The translations under genes and the position numbers were made by a program. Shown piece after piece: positions 24,287 through 25,012 of a stretch of DNA of 25,012 nt. Each line of letters starts with the position of its first letter. Positions within the stretch are counted from its first letter, which is position 1. The DNA comes from JANNAT01 sp031422555 (GTDB lineage: Bacteria > Pseudomonadota > Alphaproteobacteria > Rhodobacterales > Rhodobacteraceae): positions 1-25,012 of the forward strand of contig JANPLZ010000152.1 of NCBI GenBank assembly GCA_031422555.1. The letters run 5' to 3'. The notes under the pieces were generated by a model. The model was not told the DNA's origin and ran no database searches. It was given only the letters and a program-made list of their open reading frames with translations.

Positions 24287-24733
24287 ATGAAACATAGCAA
24301 GCTTCATGGCGTCGCTCACAATTTTGCAGACTCGCTCGCAGGCGGCTTGAGTTTCGTTGTTCCACACCACGTGCTTTACAACGCTGTTTATGCTGAGGCT
24401 GCTGTAACCGAAGCCGGGACTTTGGTTTTCAATCTTCTCGATGGGACAACCACAGGTGCTTATCCCTGCGGAGAGATGGAATTCTCGGCCCCATTGTTCA
24501 GAAACGCGTTTCCCGCCTTTTGCGCAAAACACGGTGTCGATCATTCGGACTACCGCGCCTGCATTATCCGATTTGTCGCTGGCTTAGGCGGCAACAGCTA
24601 CATCATCACAGTCGAGGATAGAGACGGAAGGCGGACGTCCAGAGAATATGTCGGCAGGCAGGGCAAACGCTCCAAAGCGATGGATGAACGCGGTAGGCTG
24701 CGAGCCAAGCAGGTCGTTCCTCCCGAAAACTGA
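24287..24733 (+). CDS. Conserved-looking small protein of unknown function
   Basis: The 148-residue product from ATG 24287 starts MKHSKLHGVAHNFADSLAGG. It has no signal peptide or clear membrane segment. A mixed middle (GTLVFNLLDGTTTGAYP, FCAKHGVDHSDYRACIIRFVAGLGG) is followed by YIITVEDRDGRRTSREYVG and a basic C-terminus (RQGKRSKAMDERGRLRAKQV). I have a faint memory of similar uncharacterised proteobacterial proteins with this start and the 'EDRxGRR' segment but no function for them. The base composition is less GC-rich than its neighbours. The frame stays open upstream to 23810, but that part is antisense to the DUF1993-like gene. The stop is 83 bases from the convergent argF stop. Confidence 0.72.
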   Translation: MKHSKLHGVAHNFADSLAGGLSFVVPHHVLYNAVYAEAAVTEAGTLVFNLLDGTTTGAYPCGEMEFSAPLFRNAFPAFCAKHGVDHSDYRACIIRFVAGLGGNSYIITVEDRDGRRTSREYVGRQGKRSKAMDERGRLRAKQVVPPEN

Positions 24734-24816
24734 TCATACCTTAATGCAGGTCGGAGCCTTCAAGTGGCAGCAACGGGCTGATAGCGGTCATCGGGAAAAA
24801 TCCCAAAGCCCCAACC

Positions 24817-25012
24817 CTACACCCCCAAACACCACCGCATCACCGCTTTTTGCGCGTGCAATCTATTCTCGGCCTCGTCGAAAATCACCGAATGCGGGCC
24901 GTCCATCACGGCGCTGGTGGCCTCGTCATTCCTGTGCGCGGGCAAGCAGTGCATGAACAACGCGTCGGGATTGGCATGCGCCATCAATGCCTCGTTCACC
25001 TGATAGCCACGC
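24817..25012 (-). CDS. argF: Ornithine carbamoyltransferase, C-terminal part
   Basis: Only the last ~64 codons are inside the window; the start lies beyond the right edge. The enzyme makes citrulline from ornithine and carbamoyl phosphate in arginine synthesis. The segment reads RGYQVNEALMAHANPDALF, then MHCLPAHRNDEATSAVMDGP and SVIFDEAENRLHAQKAVM. HCLPAHR holds the conserved Cys of the ornithine loop and the FDEAENRLHAQK end is characteristic. The frame continues through the window edge, so the apparent GTG start at 24999 is internal. AstC/argD neighbours cannot be seen. Confidence 0.95.
   Translation of the reverse strand, partial: RGYQVNEALMAHANPDALFMHCLPAHRNDEATSAVMDGPHSVIFDEAENRLHAQKAVMRWCLGV

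Noticed and set aside
24817..24999. A complete 60-residue gene starting at GTG 24999
   Set aside because: The frame continues to the window edge with ornithine carbamoyltransferase sequence, so this is the end of argF and not a separate gene.

Overview
The window reads as chromosomal DNA of an alphaproteobacterium, most likely a member of Rhodobacterales (Rhodobacteraceae). This rests on the GC-rich codon use, the Rhodobacter-like xdhABC order with ATGA overlaps, a znu zinc locus with a Zur-box-like operator, and AT-rich palindromes with AAAATTTT arms that I associate with this order. No rRNA, tRNA, CRISPR array, insertion sequence or phage gene was seen. Coding density is high and no gene-free stretch exceeds 300 bases.

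Layout. (1) 1-2945, minus: the first ~981 codons of dnaE, running off the left edge. (2) 3172-12644, plus: a tightly packed seven-gene purine locus: xdhA, xdhB, xdhC (xanthine dehydrogenase subunits and its cofactor-insertion chaperone), then a BMP/nucleoside-type ABC importer (tandem ATPase, two permeases, periplasmic binding protein), closed by a rho-independent terminator. (3) 12798-14751, plus: a D-amino-acid (D-arginine-like) dehydrogenase and a GH25 muramidase lipoprotein. (4) 14821-17316, minus: a dimethylglycine/sarcosine dehydrogenase-type flavoprotein with a folate-binding GcvT half. (5) 17570-20741: the zinc uptake locus, zur-znuC-znuB leftward and znuA rightward, sharing a control region with a Zur-box-like palindrome. 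(6) 20793-23055, plus: galM and an MFS transporter with a LacI-type operator-like palindrome in front of it. (7) 23068-24114, minus: a coupled pair, DUF1993-like protein and isochorismatase-fold hydrolase. (8) 24287-24733, plus: a small protein of unknown function. (9) 24817-25012, minus: the C-terminal end of argF.

How the genes work together. Genes of the xdh locus overlap or nearly abut, so they probably form one transcript that imports purine nucleosides or bases and oxidises hypoxanthine/xanthine to urate. A hairpin just before the binding-protein gene and a terminator just after it fit the usual need for extra binding protein. In the zinc locus Zur, ZnuA and ZnuC each carry added His/Cys/acidic segments, suggesting metal buffering at several steps.

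I found no convincing undescribed multi-gene system. The most worthwhile leads are the purine transporter linkage, the repeated AAAATTTT palindromes, the hexapeptide tandem repeat in ZnuA, the twin G8 tracts in a permease gene, and the uncharacterised small gene at the right end.
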